DNA of 37,219 bases from Candidatus Nitrosocosmicus sp. (GCA_029194465.1 JARFXS010000021.1:1-37219), one strand, 5' to 3'. Counted from the first letter of the stretch, positions 1 through 8,998 are shown. Notes: generated from the sequence alone by a model not told the origin. A program made the numbers and translations.

Positions 1-1
1 A

Positions 2-88
2 TATCCACAACTTATCGAAAATGAAAATCTTTGGAAAAGGGACAAGAAAATGTGGATATCTGTCCTAGAAAACCATATTGAAGGATAG
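2..88 (+). CDS. C-terminal end of an unrecognised protein, cut by the window edge
   Basis: From base 2 one frame stays open for 28 codons and ends at TAG (86-88). The peptide is polar and reads like a real C-terminus (it includes ENLWKRDKKMW and ends LENHIEG). The start lies outside the window. I do not recognise the family. The open stretch is short, so it could be chance; the charged and aromatic composition, unlike the surrounding AT-rich spacer, is the only support. Confidence 0.35.
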   Translation, partial: YPQLIENENLWKRDKKMWISVLENHIEG

Positions 89-655
89 GAATGGTCATAA
101 TACATAATACCTGTGGCAACAATGAAGGGAAAATAAATAATGGGTTCTTGTAAAAAGGATTCGATATACAATGACATGTTACTCTATTGTCATATTAATA
201 CAATTACAAAACTAAATCAGTATGATTTTCAGTTCAAACACCCCAGATACTTGGAAGTCAATATCCATCATCACTATTGAATTCTGACAAATTATTCGGT
301 GTTTTTTGATGTAATGTTTTGTATGTTCTATATTGAAAACAAAAACCGTGCAGCAAAAGGGGCATAATAATTAATCGTTAAAAAATAGTATATTAGATTT
401 TGTTTGTGATTATGCCATGTTTAGCTTTGAATTTTGTTCGGTCCTGGTGAACTTCAACTCCTATGATATAGAGGCGCAATTTTTTTTAAATAACAGATAC
501 CACACAATTTAGTAAATCTCCAACTTGTTAATCAACAAAAAATATCCATGAGGCGGATAAATTGGATTAGGCAATCAGTCAGTAGATAAACAAAATTCTG
601 AACATGTGATTTGCTTAATATTTTTCAAAATCTTTCAAAAATAAAAAATAGACTA
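89..655. other. Intergenic stretch, 567 bases
   Basis: No convincing coding frame was seen on either strand. The only recognisable content is one diverged copy of the dispersed GC-rich repeat at about 439-476. The rest is AT-rich spacer. Confidence 0.6.
439..476 (-). repeat. Dispersed tRNA-3'-end-like repeat, diverged copy
   Basis: The core reads GTCCTGGTGAACTTCAACTC followed by CTATGATATAG. It keeps the GGTG(A/G)ACTTC block shared by the family and a TTCAA block where better copies have TTCGAA. Strand is given for the tRNA-like reading (T-arm then acceptor strand). Confidence 0.45.
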
Positions 656-817
656 TTATGGACCGCAACATATGAAAAGATACATTCCGCTTTGAAAGGA
701 TTCTTCAGCAGAATCATATGCTTGTCTGTTTATCTCTTTGCACGCCCGCAGATAATCTGACCAAATAGCGAAGAGTGTCAGAATATGTGAGGCAGGACTG
801 CTGTATTCATTGCTCAT
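656..817 (-). CDS. Small protein of unknown function, 53 aa
   Basis: ATG at 815-817 reads through 53 codons to TAA (656-658). The peptide starts MSNEYSSPASHILTLFAIW and continues with a charged helical stretch (RACKEINRQAYDSAEESFQ), ending FICCGP. Its composition is typical of a real protein and its DNA is more GC-rich than the flanks, so I take it as coding despite its length. It may be a stand-alone small protein or the N-terminal piece of a longer broken gene; the last residues look less natural than the first 45, which hints at a frameshift near the end. No family is recognised. Confidence 0.5.
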   Translation of the reverse strand: MSNEYSSPASHILTLFAIWSDYLRACKEINRQAYDSAEESFQSGMYLFICCGP

Positions 818-1332
818 ATATAGAATTACGATAAAAAAATATATTGAATTTGCTAACTGATTGCAATACTCTAATATTCTAATAGTTTTGGAATTATCAA
901 CGCAAGTTATTATAGAAATTATAAAAATTGTGCAGATAATTATAATTATTATAAAAACTCGTTAACAATTTTATAATATTATTGTAAGTATGTAGGGTGT
1001 CTCCTTGTTGCAGGCAAGGGTTCAATAACCAAAAATATTACGGTTCATTCTATTTTTGAAAATTCTGTTAAAGACATTTGCATAATGTGTACTTTCATTA
1101 TTTAATAGGGATTGTGAGTAGTGTTAATTAGTTCAAACAGGACAATTTTGGGTGGTATAACAAATTCTTATCCTTTTGATCCAAAATAGTCGTAGAAAGA
1201 TGAAAAGGAAACTAATCCGAATCCATTTGATGAATAGCTTAATAAAACCGGTTTTACTGGGTAGTACACAATATTTTATTGGCATATCTAATTATTAGCA
1301 ATTGTTATAAATTACCTTTTTAATCAGGTAAT
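818..1332. other. Intergenic stretch, 515 bases
   Basis: Very AT-rich spacer between a leftward small gene and the rightward TPR gene. It should hold the promoters of both. No coding frame, RNA gene or repeat was recognised. Confidence 0.55.
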
Positions 1333-2188
1333 ATGATGAATAAGCAGCCAATTACATATTTCTCATTTTCATTATTTGCTATTCTATTTTGTATGGTAAT
1401 TATTTTTTCTATACCATCAAAAAGTTTGGGATTGTCAATCGAAGCCTCAAATTCCAATTCCACATCTAATGATTCTGCGGTTTTGACTACAAAGGGAGTT
1501 GAGCTTAATAAAGTAGGTAAGTACAATGAATCTATTGTATATTTTGACAAGGCTCTGGCTATAGATCCAAAGAATGCTCTTGCGCTAAATGAGAAAGGTA
1601 ATGCTTATGGAGGCTTAGGAAATTACATGCAGGCTATCGCCTCTTACGACAAGGCTCTAGCTTTGGATCCAAAGAATGCTACTGTATTAGATAAACAAAG
1701 GTGTAGTTTTTTATCATTTAGGGAATTATACTGAGGCTATTACTTACTACGATCAGGCATTATCTATAGACCCAACTGTTGTTTTTGCATCATATGACAA
1801 AGGAAATGCTCTTGAGGCTCTAGAAAATTATTCAGGTGCGATAACATATTTTGACAAGGCATTAACCTTAGATCCAAAGCACGTTCTTGCAATGATTGGC
1901 AAAGGATACGCACTCGATAAACTAGGAAATCATACTCAAGCTGTTTTCTATTATGACAAGGCTAAGGCTACAGATCCAAGATATATTCCTGATTTAACTA
2001 ACAAAGCTAATTTCCTTGATAAGATTGGAAATTATAATCTAGCGATTATTTACTTTGACAAAGCTTTGGCTATAAATCCTGAGAATACAGACGCGATAAA
2101 AGGTAAAGACAATGTGCTTTCCCATATTGGAAATCAGACTTTGTCTCAAAGCTCAAATAATACCAATATTGTAGATAATACAAAATAG
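1333..2188 (+). pseudogene. Secreted TPR-repeat protein, one frameshift
   Basis: The first part (ATG 1333, or ATG 1336) encodes a signal peptide with a hydrophobic stretch (FSLFAILFCMVIIFSI), a Ser/Asn-rich linker and two TPR units ending in KALAIDPKNA and KALALDPKNA. The frame stops at 1734. In the +1 frame from about 1700 the same pattern continues without a break (LGNYTEAITYYDQALSIDP, then further TPR units) to TAG at 2188, so a one-base insertion near CAAAGGTGT (1696-1705) splits one gene of about 285 residues with at least six TPRs. TPRs bind other proteins; this one would act outside the membrane. The lesion could be a real mutation or a sequencing error. The rest of the reading is clean, which suggests recent loss. 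Confidence 0.8.
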
Positions 2189-2446
2189 AATAATATAAAC
2201 AATCCTTTTATTTTCGGTGTTGTCTATTCGATAACATTTCTGCCAAATCTATTATTTTTGTAGATTCACAATCATGTATCCTTTAGATAGATGTAACTAA
2301 CCATTTGATATATGTTGCACGTGACCATTTATAAAAAAATAAAACAGGATATAGAAAAACATTATCCCATACATTATCTCCTATCAAGAAAATTTATCTG
2401 ATGAGAAATAATCATCGAATTACGGAATATTAAAGGATATATAAGA

Positions 2447-2632
2447 TTATAATCTGGATCCGATAGGCATCAAGACGATATAGTCTTTTAGAATGGGCTT
2501 TAACCTGTTTAGAAATCTAAAAATCCCATAACCAAGTATCAAAAAGAGTAATACTAAACTTTGAGTATCAATAATGAAAACATGAATAAGGAATAGCTCA
2601 ACGATTCTATTTCTACTGAAATTTGAATACAT
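2447..2632 (-). CDS. Possible small membrane protein, 61 aa
   Basis: ATG near 2632 opens a 61-codon frame with a long hydrophobic segment (SLVLLFLILGYGIF) followed by a basic stretch (RFLNRLKPILKD), the layout of a single-span membrane protein with a cytoplasmic tail. Against it, AT-rich DNA easily makes hydrophobic ORFs, there is no clear family, and its 3' part overlaps a possible repeat copy. It would be divergent from the reductase at 2661, sharing a 28-base promoter region. Confidence 0.3.
   Translation of the reverse strand: MYSNFSRNRIVELFLIHVFIIDTQSLVLLFLILGYGIFRFLNRLKPILKDYIVLMPIGSRL
2456..2485 (+). repeat. Possible diverged copy of the dispersed repeat (GATATC type)
   Basis: GGATCCGATAGGCATCAAGA followed by CGATATAGTC resembles the 31.6-kb copy (GGCCCGGTGGACTTCAGGAC, then GATATCC) with several mismatches. 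Weak on its own. Confidence 0.25.
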
Positions 2633-2660
2633 TTATTTTAATGATTTTACAAAAGTATCA

Positions 2661-3206
2661 ATGGTAAAAGTTTCTGTATTTATTGGTATTAGTCTAGATG
2701 GATTCATTGCAAGGGAGAATGGAGATATAAAGTGGTTAGATGATGCTAACAAGCAAGTAACTCCTGGCGAGGATTTTGGATTCAAAAGTTTCTTAAAGTC
2801 TGTAGATCAAATAATTATGGGAAGGAAAACCTTTGATCAGGTTTTGAAATTTGACAACTGGCCATACAGTAATACCAAAATGATTGTATTGACCTCAAAG
2901 AATATTGAAATCCCTGAGAAATTAAGTGAAACTGTAACAACATCCACTACATCATCCCCTGAACAATTAATTAAAGATCTATCTGATCAGTCAATTAATC
3001 ATATATATATAGATGGAGGATTAGTGATTCAAGATTTTTTATCAGCAAGATTGGTTGACGAAATTACTGTTACTATAGTACCAATCCTGATAGGAAAAGG
3101 AAAATCATTTAGCGGTTTATTACTAAAAGATTTATATTTGAAACATTTAAAAACGACAGTATATGATTTTGGTTTTGTTCAAATTAAAACCAAGATTAAC
3201 AAGTAA
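2661..3206 (+). CDS. Dihydrofolate reductase / RibD C-terminal family reductase
   Basis: 181 residues, full length for the YyaP/YwjB-like branch of the DHFR superfamily. The N-terminus has the family signature (ISLDGFIAR, then DIKWLDD), followed by the nucleotide-binding MGRKTFDQVL near residue 54 and the C-terminal block IDGGLVIQDFLSARLVDEIT with PILIGKGKSF. These proteins use NAD(P)H to reduce small molecules; the riboflavin-pathway RibD reductase is the best-known relative. It lacks features of a true folate enzyme, and archaea of this group use other one-carbon carriers, so the substrate cannot be assigned. It stands alone, with divergent or decayed neighbours. The ATG is preceded by an AT-rich box, with no strong ribosome-binding site. 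Confidence 0.85.
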   Translation: MVKVSVFIGISLDGFIARENGDIKWLDDANKQVTPGEDFGFKSFLKSVDQIIMGRKTFDQVLKFDNWPYSNTKMIVLTSKNIEIPEKLSETVTTSTTSSPEQLIKDLSDQSINHIYIDGGLVIQDFLSARLVDEITVTIVPILIGKGKSFSGLLLKDLYLKHLKTTVYDFGFVQIKTKINK

Positions 3207-3258
3207 GAAAAAATTGAACTGGATTTATATAATTTCTCTAAAAATATAGCCATACTGC

Positions 3259-3378
3259 CTAACTATAAGAAGTAGTTTTCACTACTCCTCCTGTATAGTC
3301 CGAAGGAACAGATTTTATACCTTGGATTCTAAGATCTATATTACGTTGATACAGCCGTTGGGAACTGTTAGATTTCAA
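3259..3378 (-). pseudogene. msrA: Remnant of peptide methionine sulfoxide reductase A
   Basis: On the minus strand, just downstream of the msrB pseudogene, a frame reads IQGIKSVPSDYTGGVVK before a TAG at 3259-3261. MsrA proteins carry a signature of the form G(V/I)..V.SGYTGG.V after the catalytic GCFWC motif. The catalytic Cys block is not readable and the rest of the protein is missing, so this is a remnant of roughly 40 codons. The pairing with msrB supports the call because the two are often adjacent or fused. The match is short, so confidence is moderate. Confidence 0.5.
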
Positions 3379-3383
3379 CATTA

Positions 3384-3767
3384 TTATTTATGAACTACTT
3401 TTGGCAAATCTTTTCCCTTTGGAATAAAGTGTATGGATAATGAATTGACACATTCCGTGTATTTTTATCTGTCAAATGTTCTCCCAGAAATTCATGTCCT
3501 AGATGAGCGCCACAATTATTACATTCTATTTCTGTTCTTATTCCATCAGGATCAGGTATACGCTTTATTGCATTTTGCTTTCATCAAAGCTTGGCCATCC
3601 GCATCCGCATCAAACTTGCTTTTGGATGAAAAGAGGGGGTAATTGCATCTTCGACAGATAAACGTTCCATCTTCATAAAATTATCATACTTACCAATGAA
3701 GGGGACTTCGGTAAGCTTTATCTACAATAATCCTCTCTTCCTCTGGTGTTAGCTTATTATAACTCAT
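3384..3767 (-). pseudogene. msrB: Methionine sulfoxide reductase B with several frameshifts
   Basis: Starting at ATG 3765-3767 and switching frame about four times, the minus strand reads an almost complete MsrB: MSYNKLTPEEERIIVDK, then [63 protein letters not shown], and LSIHFIPK, ending at TAA 3384-3386. The two CxxC pairs (CRRC, CNNC) that bind structural zinc are present. Lesions include a frameshift after VDK, a small GCGGAT duplication before CGWPSF, and a one-base loss just before the segment that carries the catalytic Cys. The enzyme would repair R-methionine sulfoxide in oxidised proteins. The number of lesions argues for true decay rather than sequencing error. Confidence 0.85.
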
Positions 3768-4268
3768 ACCTTATAGCCTTCTCAATCGAGGATTTAGGTC
3801 TTGTATATATTGTTTTGTATTGTCCTTGTGAGATATCCAATTTGATTTTTATTCGTCTGACTAGATATTTGGCCCAGAGCGCGAAAAATTATCTATAGTG
3901 CAAGTTGACTTGGTGAGAAATGAAATATTGTTAAACGAATTAGTAGAATTTTCTAACCAAAATTGTTTATTTGAGTAAAAAGTTTCCTAATGTTTTTACT
4001 TAAAATAAAACATTTTTCGAGGTTGAAATGAGGTTAGAAACAGTTGTCTGAACGAATAAAAATATGCGACAGCGTTCCATACCTTATTCCCATCAATTCA
4101 TGCCGCAAATTAGATGTTAGATTTGGTAAGATGTTCAAATATCTCTGTCACGTACAATACGATTTCTTAGAAACAAGAACAGAGACAATTAACCGATTCA
4201 AATTTTCTACCTAAGGAGAAATATTCAACGATAATTATACAACTCCGTAGAAATAAAGTAGGCAGAAC
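3768..4268. other. Intergenic stretch, 501 bases
   Basis: No gene recognised. Stop codons are frequent in all frames. It should contain the promoter of the decayed msrB gene at its left end. Confidence 0.5.
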
Positions 4269-4364
4269 ATGATGCCGCACCCAGATAATGAATGCTACCC
4301 GCAATATTTCTACAGAGTGGAGGGAATATGTGATGGATGTTATGATTCAGGTAATTTTATATAA
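4269..4364 (+). CDS. Possible CxxC microprotein or gene fragment, 31 aa
   Basis: ATG at 4269 (a second ATG follows directly) encodes 31 residues: MMPHPDNECYPQYFYRVEG then ICDGCYDSGNFI, ending at TAA 4362-4364. The CxxC plus a preceding Cys and His could bind one metal ion. Composition is protein-like and differs from the flanks. It may be a real microprotein or a fragment of a longer zinc-ribbon protein. No homology is claimed. Confidence 0.35.
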   Translation: MMPHPDNECYPQYFYRVEGICDGCYDSGNFI

Positions 4365-4585
4365 AATGCAATTATATTTAGAATTTGTCAAATATAAAAA
4401 TATCAGTTGAAGTGGTGGTTTCATCGCATTTTGCAAGTAAATCTAACTTAAAATATCCTTGTCTCTTAGTGCGTTACACAAATGTTTATCTTTCTAAAAG
4501 ATATCCAATATTATACCAACAGTATTGTCTAATAAGTTATAAATGAAATAATATTGGAAATAAATTACGTTTTATAAATAAATTG

Positions 4586-4630
4586 ACCGCGTGAGAATTT
4601 GGTGAACTTCAATTCATGAGAAATAAGTAA
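4586..4630 (-). repeat. Dispersed tRNA-3'-end-like repeat, diverged copy
   Basis: TTTGGTGAACTTCAATTCAT followed by GAGAAATAAG preserves the GGTG(A/G)ACTTC block and the CATGAG that follows it in the tRNA-like copies. It lies immediately before the tandem duplication at 4632. Confidence 0.45.
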
Positions 4631-4631
4631 A

Positions 4632-4961
4632 CCGCTAAGTTACCAACCTTTTGAAAAACAATTTAGTTCAGATTTTGATCTATTATTTTGTTCCGCGTAA
4701 AATTAAGGATTGCACCATCTTACCAAAATTGGTCTTCAAAAATGCTTGTTTAATGGGCCTGTTGCGATATGAAATGAGTAAAGGTGGTAAAGTCCGCTAA
4801 GTTACCAACCTTTTTGAAAAAACAATTTGATTCAGATTTTGATCTATTATTTTGTTCTGTAGCCAATGGTTTGATCATAAAATTAATGGTAATTGCACCA
4901 TCTTACCAAAGAAATTGGTCTTCAAAAATGCTTGTTTAATGGGCCTGTTGCGATATGAAAT
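4632..4961. repeat. Imperfect tandem duplication, two units of about 144 and 168 bases
   Basis: Unit 1 (4632-4775) and unit 2 (4794-4961) both begin CCGCTAAGTTACCAACC and both end CTGTTGCGATATGAAAT. They share long identical blocks such as CAGATTTTGATCTATTATTT and GGTCTTCAAAAATGCTTGTT. Unit 2 carries about 24 extra bases in the middle. No protein is encoded. The second unit ends 34 bases before the corA start, so the duplication may have copied a promoter region. Confidence 0.85.
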
Positions 4962-4994
4962 AGACATTAATACCTAAAAACTATATCATGTATA

Positions 4995-6059
4995 GTGAAA
5001 CAAACTATCTTCTATTTTAATCAAAAGGAAATGATAGAAGAGAAAAATGATTTGAATGTAGATTTAAAAGCAAACGATAATCTTTGGATCGACATAACAG
5101 ATCCTACCGATGAAGATATTACAAATTTGGAAAATAAGTTTTCACTAAACCAAAAAGCATTAGATCGAATTAGACAAAAATCAAAAAAACCAGTTGTAAA
5201 AGAAACAGAGCATGATAGTAAGTTCACTATTCTACTGGACCTCAAATTTAATAATTTACAACATCTTGAATCTTCTCCACTATACTTTTTTGTAGGAGAT
5301 AAGTGGCTGATTACAATTCATTCAAATAAAATAGATTTGGTAACGAAAGTAAAAACGATTATCGCAGATAGGAAAACAATATTGGAATCTTCAATCGATG
5401 CCCTTTATTATAGCATAGTTTCCTATATCGTTGAAGATTATGAACAACTTTTGACCGCAATAGAGCTCAAAGTATTTGATATTGAAAAAGATGCACAATA
5501 TAGGCCATCTAAACGAGTACTCACCTACTTGGATACATTGTCTAGGCAGAGTTATTATCCTTCGACGATATTTTTGGGATGCTAGGGAACATAATAAAAT
5601 TATCATGTCAATATGGAAAAAGACAAAGATGATAAATATCTCCAGATCGTATATAATAATATTAATCAAAATTTCATAGAATGATCCAATCCTATCAGGA
5701 TACAATAACGTACAAGAGATTTGTTTTCAAGTAGTATATCTTTGCAGATAAACGAGACAATGCGAGTGTTGACGATTTTTTCCTTGCTATTGTATTACCT
5801 CTTTTCACTTTTTTTGATAGTGTATTAGGTCTGCAGGGATTTGATTTAAACAACCTAGCCACATTACCAAGATATCTAGGCTTTTTGGTAATAGTGATGT
5901 TAGCTATAACTATAGTATCGTTATTTGTATTTTGGAAAAAATGGATATTTTCATACGATAAAGAAATCAAATCAAATCACGATAATAAAAAAGTAAAGCA
6001 AAATATTTACAACAATTGTAGTAACAGCACCGACACATTAATCAATACGGACATATACC
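4995..6059 (+). pseudogene. corA: CorA-type magnesium/metal transporter, multiple frameshifts
   Basis: A GTG start at 4995 gives the soluble N-terminal domain of a CorA transporter (LWIDITDPTDEDITNLENKF near residue 30, then YFFVGDKWLITIHSN and SSIDALYYSIVSYIVEDYE) up to TLSRQ at about 5545. Reading on through five or so frame changes gives RRYFWDAR, MEKDKDDKYLQIVYNNINQ, IQSYQDTI, SSISLQINETMRVLTIFSLL (first membrane helix) and SVLGLQGFDLNNL. The last is the pore-loop position where most CorA proteins have GMN; here it is GLQ. The second membrane helix follows (LVIVMLAITIVSLFVF). CorA forms a pentameric channel for Mg2+ and related ions. Besides frameshifts there are in-frame stops, so the gene is dead. 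Its last frame continues without a stop into a lipid-kinase domain. Confidence 0.85.
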
Positions 6060-7107
6060 ATGAAGACTATAATAATACGACCAAAAAGTCCATAGTCATA
6101 GTAAATCCAAATTCGCGGAGGTCAAACAGGCAAAAAAATTGGGATGCCTTGTATGCTATTTTAAAAAATATTTCGAAAAGACATCGAATACATATTTACA
6201 AAGAAAAGCCGATGATGAAAACCATTATAACACGAGAATATCTCGAAAAAAGGTTATAACAATATAATTCCAATCGGAGGAGATGGGATGATAAATGAAG
6301 TTGCTAATGGATTTCAAAATAAGGATCGATAAAGGCTTAATTTAGAAAACATGAAAGATAATAAGAATTCGTCCAAATTTGTTCATCTGGATGTTACTAA
6401 TTCAGAAGCGATATTAACAAGTCTCCCTGGTGGAACTAGAAATATTTTGGTAAAGTCATTGATTGCCCTCAGAAATTGAAGAATGCTGTAAGACTATGAC
6501 TTCTACGAATAACTTCAAGAAAATCGATGTTATTACAGCAGTTGTTCACAATAAGAACAATGATAAAGATAAAGATCACGTTAGTCGTATTATTTTAAAT
6601 GGTTGAAATAGGAATTAGTGCGGAAATAATAAATAGATCTAAAATGGTTCGGGACAGAATCAGCAGTCGTCTACTATCCACCATTACTGGGAGTAATAGC
6701 AACATTGCCGACCTATCAAAGCAATGTTTGTGAATTGATTGAATTCTTTAATGATACCGGTAATACAAATGTGAAAACTTTAACCAAGATGACGATGGCG
6801 ATGGTATCAAACGGTAGTATTATGGGGAGGTTTTAATGCAGCCACAAGAGCCTGAAATGGATGACGGATTGCTAGATACCGTTATAGTAAAAAATTCGGG
6901 TGGTTTGAAAAATACTAGAAAACTTGTGGATATAAAAAGGTGAAGATTCTATTACTAATCAAGATGAAATTTATTATGGTCAGTCGCAGTCTATAGCATT
7001 GTTATCTGACCTGGAAAATAACATTACAGTATCAGTAGATGGGGAGCCAATTGGTATTTTACCATCTTATTTCAAAGTTTTTCCATTGAGCATAAATATT
7101 AAGGAGT
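6060..7107 (+). pseudogene. Diacylglycerol-kinase-type lipid kinase, multiple frameshifts
   Basis: Directly in frame with the CorA C-terminus comes KSIVIVNPNSRRSNRQKNWD, the start of a DAGK catalytic (LCB5/YegS-like) domain. After a frameshift at about 6255 come IPIGGDGMINEVANGF (family GGDGT.NE, with Met for Thr), LPGGTRNILVK, EIGISAEII, then MAMVSNGSIMGG, NAATRAPEMDDGLLDTVIV, and finally ITVSVDGEPIGILPSYFKVF to TAG 7105-7107. All main blocks of the family are recognisable, so the ancestor was complete; several frame changes and stops inactivate it. The enzyme would phosphorylate a lipid hydroxyl group using ATP. No start codon lies in frame between the last CorA helix and this domain, so it was either fused to CorA or has lost its own start. 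Confidence 0.8.
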
Positions 7108-7415
7108 AGCATTGCTAAACTGAAAAAACAAATTAGATTGTCACCAACATCTGGTAATATGACCAAGATTTATTTGACATATTAAAATATTGTGTGTAGT
7201 AAAACTCTTGGATTTAGATAAAATGTAGATTCTTTTGGAAGTTTTTTAAAACTTGATCTACAATCTGTGAAATGAAAAATCTACTTCTTCTTCTAAGGTT
7301 GAAAATATGTTTGAATCCTGTACTGAAACATAACTACCACATCGAAATTTCGTTATTTGAGTCACTAATGACTAATTTTATATCATTGTTAATTTTGGTA
7401 AAAATCTTTATTGGA
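7108..7415. other. Intergenic stretch between convergent genes
   Basis: AT-rich, with no recognisable gene. It lies between the 3' ends of the rightward kinase pseudogene and the leftward small membrane protein, so it probably holds only transcription ends. Confidence 0.5.
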
Positions 7416-7568
7416 TTAATTCTCTAGAGAATGTTTATTTTTCGCAAATTTCCTTGCTTTTTCTATGATAATATGATAAGTTACTATTTGCTGAATAGTC
7501 AAGCATAATATGAAAGATACCGTAAAAATCACAGCCAAAAGAAAAGACATGTATCCCAAGAAATTCAT
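7416..7568 (-). CDS. Small single-span membrane protein, 50 aa
   Basis: From ATG at 7566-7568 the minus strand encodes MNFLGYMSFLLAVIFTVSFI, then LCLTIQQIVTYHIIIEKARK and FAKNKHSLEN, ending at TAA 7416-7418. One long hydrophobic helix is followed by a basic tail, typical of a small inner-membrane protein. The gene start lies inside a 39-bp direct duplication. A second ATG in the upstream copy (7621-7623) opens a 62-codon frame that becomes out of frame after the first copy, so I choose the downstream start because only it gives a sensible C-terminus. Before the duplication the start would have overlapped the stop of the preceding gene (TAATG), so the two were probably translated together. Confidence 0.6.
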   Translation of the reverse strand: MNFLGYMSFLLAVIFTVSFILCLTIQQIVTYHIIIEKARKFAKNKHSLEN

Positions 7569-7623
7569 CATCGTTGTAAAAACTCACAGCCAAAAGAAAA
7601 GACATGTATCCCAAGAAATTCAT
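7530..7623. repeat. Perfect 39-bp direct repeat, 16-bp spacer
   Basis: CACAGCCAAAAGAAAAGACA and the 19 following bases occur identically at 7530-7568 and 7585-7623. The repeat covers the first 13 codons of the small membrane protein on the minus strand. Perfect identity in a region full of decay indicates a very recent duplication. Confidence 0.95.
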
Positions 7624-7878
7624 TAAATCTCTGTATCCTTTATCTTTCTTATTTTCTGTGATTTGTTTGTTTTTTCTTTATTATATTCAGCACCAGATCT
7701 TTTTTTGTCGGTATCCTTGACCTTGTTAATAACAGCCGTTGTTCCTGACTTTACTCTATCTACTGCTTCATCGAGAACACTCTCAGATTCATCTTGGCTT
7801 CCATTTCGTTGTATTCACTTGTTATTTTAACAAGATTTCTACGGTTTTCGGTTTTTTATTATTTTGATTTTCAGACAT
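7623..7878 (-). pseudogene. Small acidic/basic soluble protein, frameshifted
   Basis: ATG at 7876-7878 starts MSENQNNKKPKTVEILLK and stops. In another frame the gene resumes as NGSQDESESVLDEAVDRVKS, then GTTAVINKVKDTDKKRSGAE, with a Lys-rich tail ending at TAA 7623-7625. The part VLDEAVDRVKSGTTAVINKV looks like an amphipathic helix. The family is not recognised. Its reading frame overlaps the ATG of the next gene (TAATG), so the two formed an operon. The upstream PRC-barrel pseudogene on the same strand also contains an IIDEAVDDAL segment, which suggests a shared motif or common origin. Confidence 0.6.
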
Positions 7879-8185
7879 TGCATATAGGTTGTATAGCATT
7901 GCATAAATAGGCAAATGAATTGATGCCACATATTTTCTAGCGAAGAAATCATTTAGATATTAAGAGCCAAATCTTTATGCAAATAATAAACAATGCTAGT
8001 ATAGATGGTTTGTTGTTACGCTACTAGTGTTACCGGGTCATTTTTTAGATTATTACTCCCTTCGCTTTTTTTGTTAGGAAAAATTTTGTTTGGATCGTAT
8101 CTGAATATTTTTACAGAGACATATAGTAGAGGGATATTCCACGCTAACGAAATATGGAATAGATCTCCAAACTTCGGCTACATTT
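7879..8185. other. Intergenic stretch, 307 bases
   Basis: The plus strand shows an open frame at 8005-8280 rich in Phe and Leu, but most of it is antisense to the PRC-barrel pseudogene, so I do not annotate it. No other content seen. Confidence 0.45.
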
Positions 8186-8793
8186 TTAAGCTATTCCTGC
8201 TTCCTCTTTTTTTAATGGGGTTTCTTCCTCATTTTCTTCTGTCACAATCTTTGAAGACTTTTCATTTTTGTTCGCGATAGACTTCAAAGTATTTTCATGC
8301 GGAATTTGTTCTCCGAATATGGTAGGATTAATAGGCTTATTTTCTACACCTGTTTCTTTATTTAATCCTGCAACTTCTTTTTCCACTGCCTTTTCTATTT
8401 CCAAGTCTACTTCCTCTTTTGTAGTTGGAATAAGCTTCATTCTTAAGCGCATCATCAACTGCCTCATCGATTATTCCTTCAATTTTCGTTGAATCCGTCA
8501 GAAGTGGTTACTATATCAGGTTTAGTTTAAACGGTCCCAATCTCTATTGGTCTTGGTTCAAAAAGTTTTTTATATTTAATAACCGCTTCATTCTCAGATA
8601 TATTAAATTTAAGAATCTTTCCATCATAACTTTCTACAGCATTTGTGGGATACTAAATAATTCCTTATTTACTATACCACGTTGAGTTAAAATCAGACCA
8701 TTAGAAGCCTTCTGAACTTCAAAGCAAAATCAGCATCATTTAATCCTCTTGCCTCTTTTTTATCACATCTATCCAATCAATATTTAAGCTCAT
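8186..8793 (-). pseudogene. PRC-barrel domain protein, multiple frameshifts
   Basis: From ATG 8791-8793 and across frame changes the minus strand reads MSLNIDWIDVIKK, EARGLNDADF, EVQKASNGLILTQRGIVNKE, LFSIPQ, NAVESYDGKILKFNISENEA, the layout of a small archaeal PRC-barrel domain (about 80 residues of beta-strands). A stop occurs near IEIGTV. The C-terminal part resumes as IIDEAVDDALKNEAYS and then EEVDLEIEKAVEKEVAGLNK, a charged helical tail ending at 8186. PRC barrels bind RNA or proteins and occur in ribosome maturation and photosynthesis proteins. At least four lesions are needed to join the parts. It heads a decayed same-strand cluster with 7623-7878 and 7416-7568. Confidence 0.75.
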
Positions 8794-8998
8794 GATATTA
8801 TTGATTAAACATATTATAAATATGACAACAAATACGATTGTGCTAAATTAATAGTTCACTGCATATTTATTATTAAGCAACATATTCATTTTTTCTAAGA
8901 TACTCAAAATAAATTAAACAATAGTATTTAGAAACCTTCATCTGTTGCATTATGCTCTGTTAAACCCTTTTATATAAAGCGACGATAGCACCAAAGTA

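Larger units (their letters stand above)
2189..2660. other. Intergenic stretch between the TPR gene and the reductase
   Basis: Nothing firm. It contains a doubtful small membrane ORF on the minus strand (listed separately) and a weak match to the dispersed repeat at about 2456-2485. The promoter of the next gene probably lies near 2628-2650, where an AT-rich TTTATTTTAA box sits about 20 bases before the ATG. Confidence 0.4.

Noticed and set aside
3433..3642. Protein on the plus strand (69 codons)
   Set aside because: It is the antisense shadow of the msrB pseudogene.
7435..7623. 62-residue protein from the upstream ATG of the 39-bp repeat
   Set aside because: It changes frame relative to the conserved small membrane protein; the 50-residue reading from the inner ATG has the better helix and tail.
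8005..8280. Protein on the plus strand (91 codons)
   Set aside because: Phe/Leu-rich frame largely antisense to the PRC-barrel pseudogene, whose minus-strand reading matches a known family.
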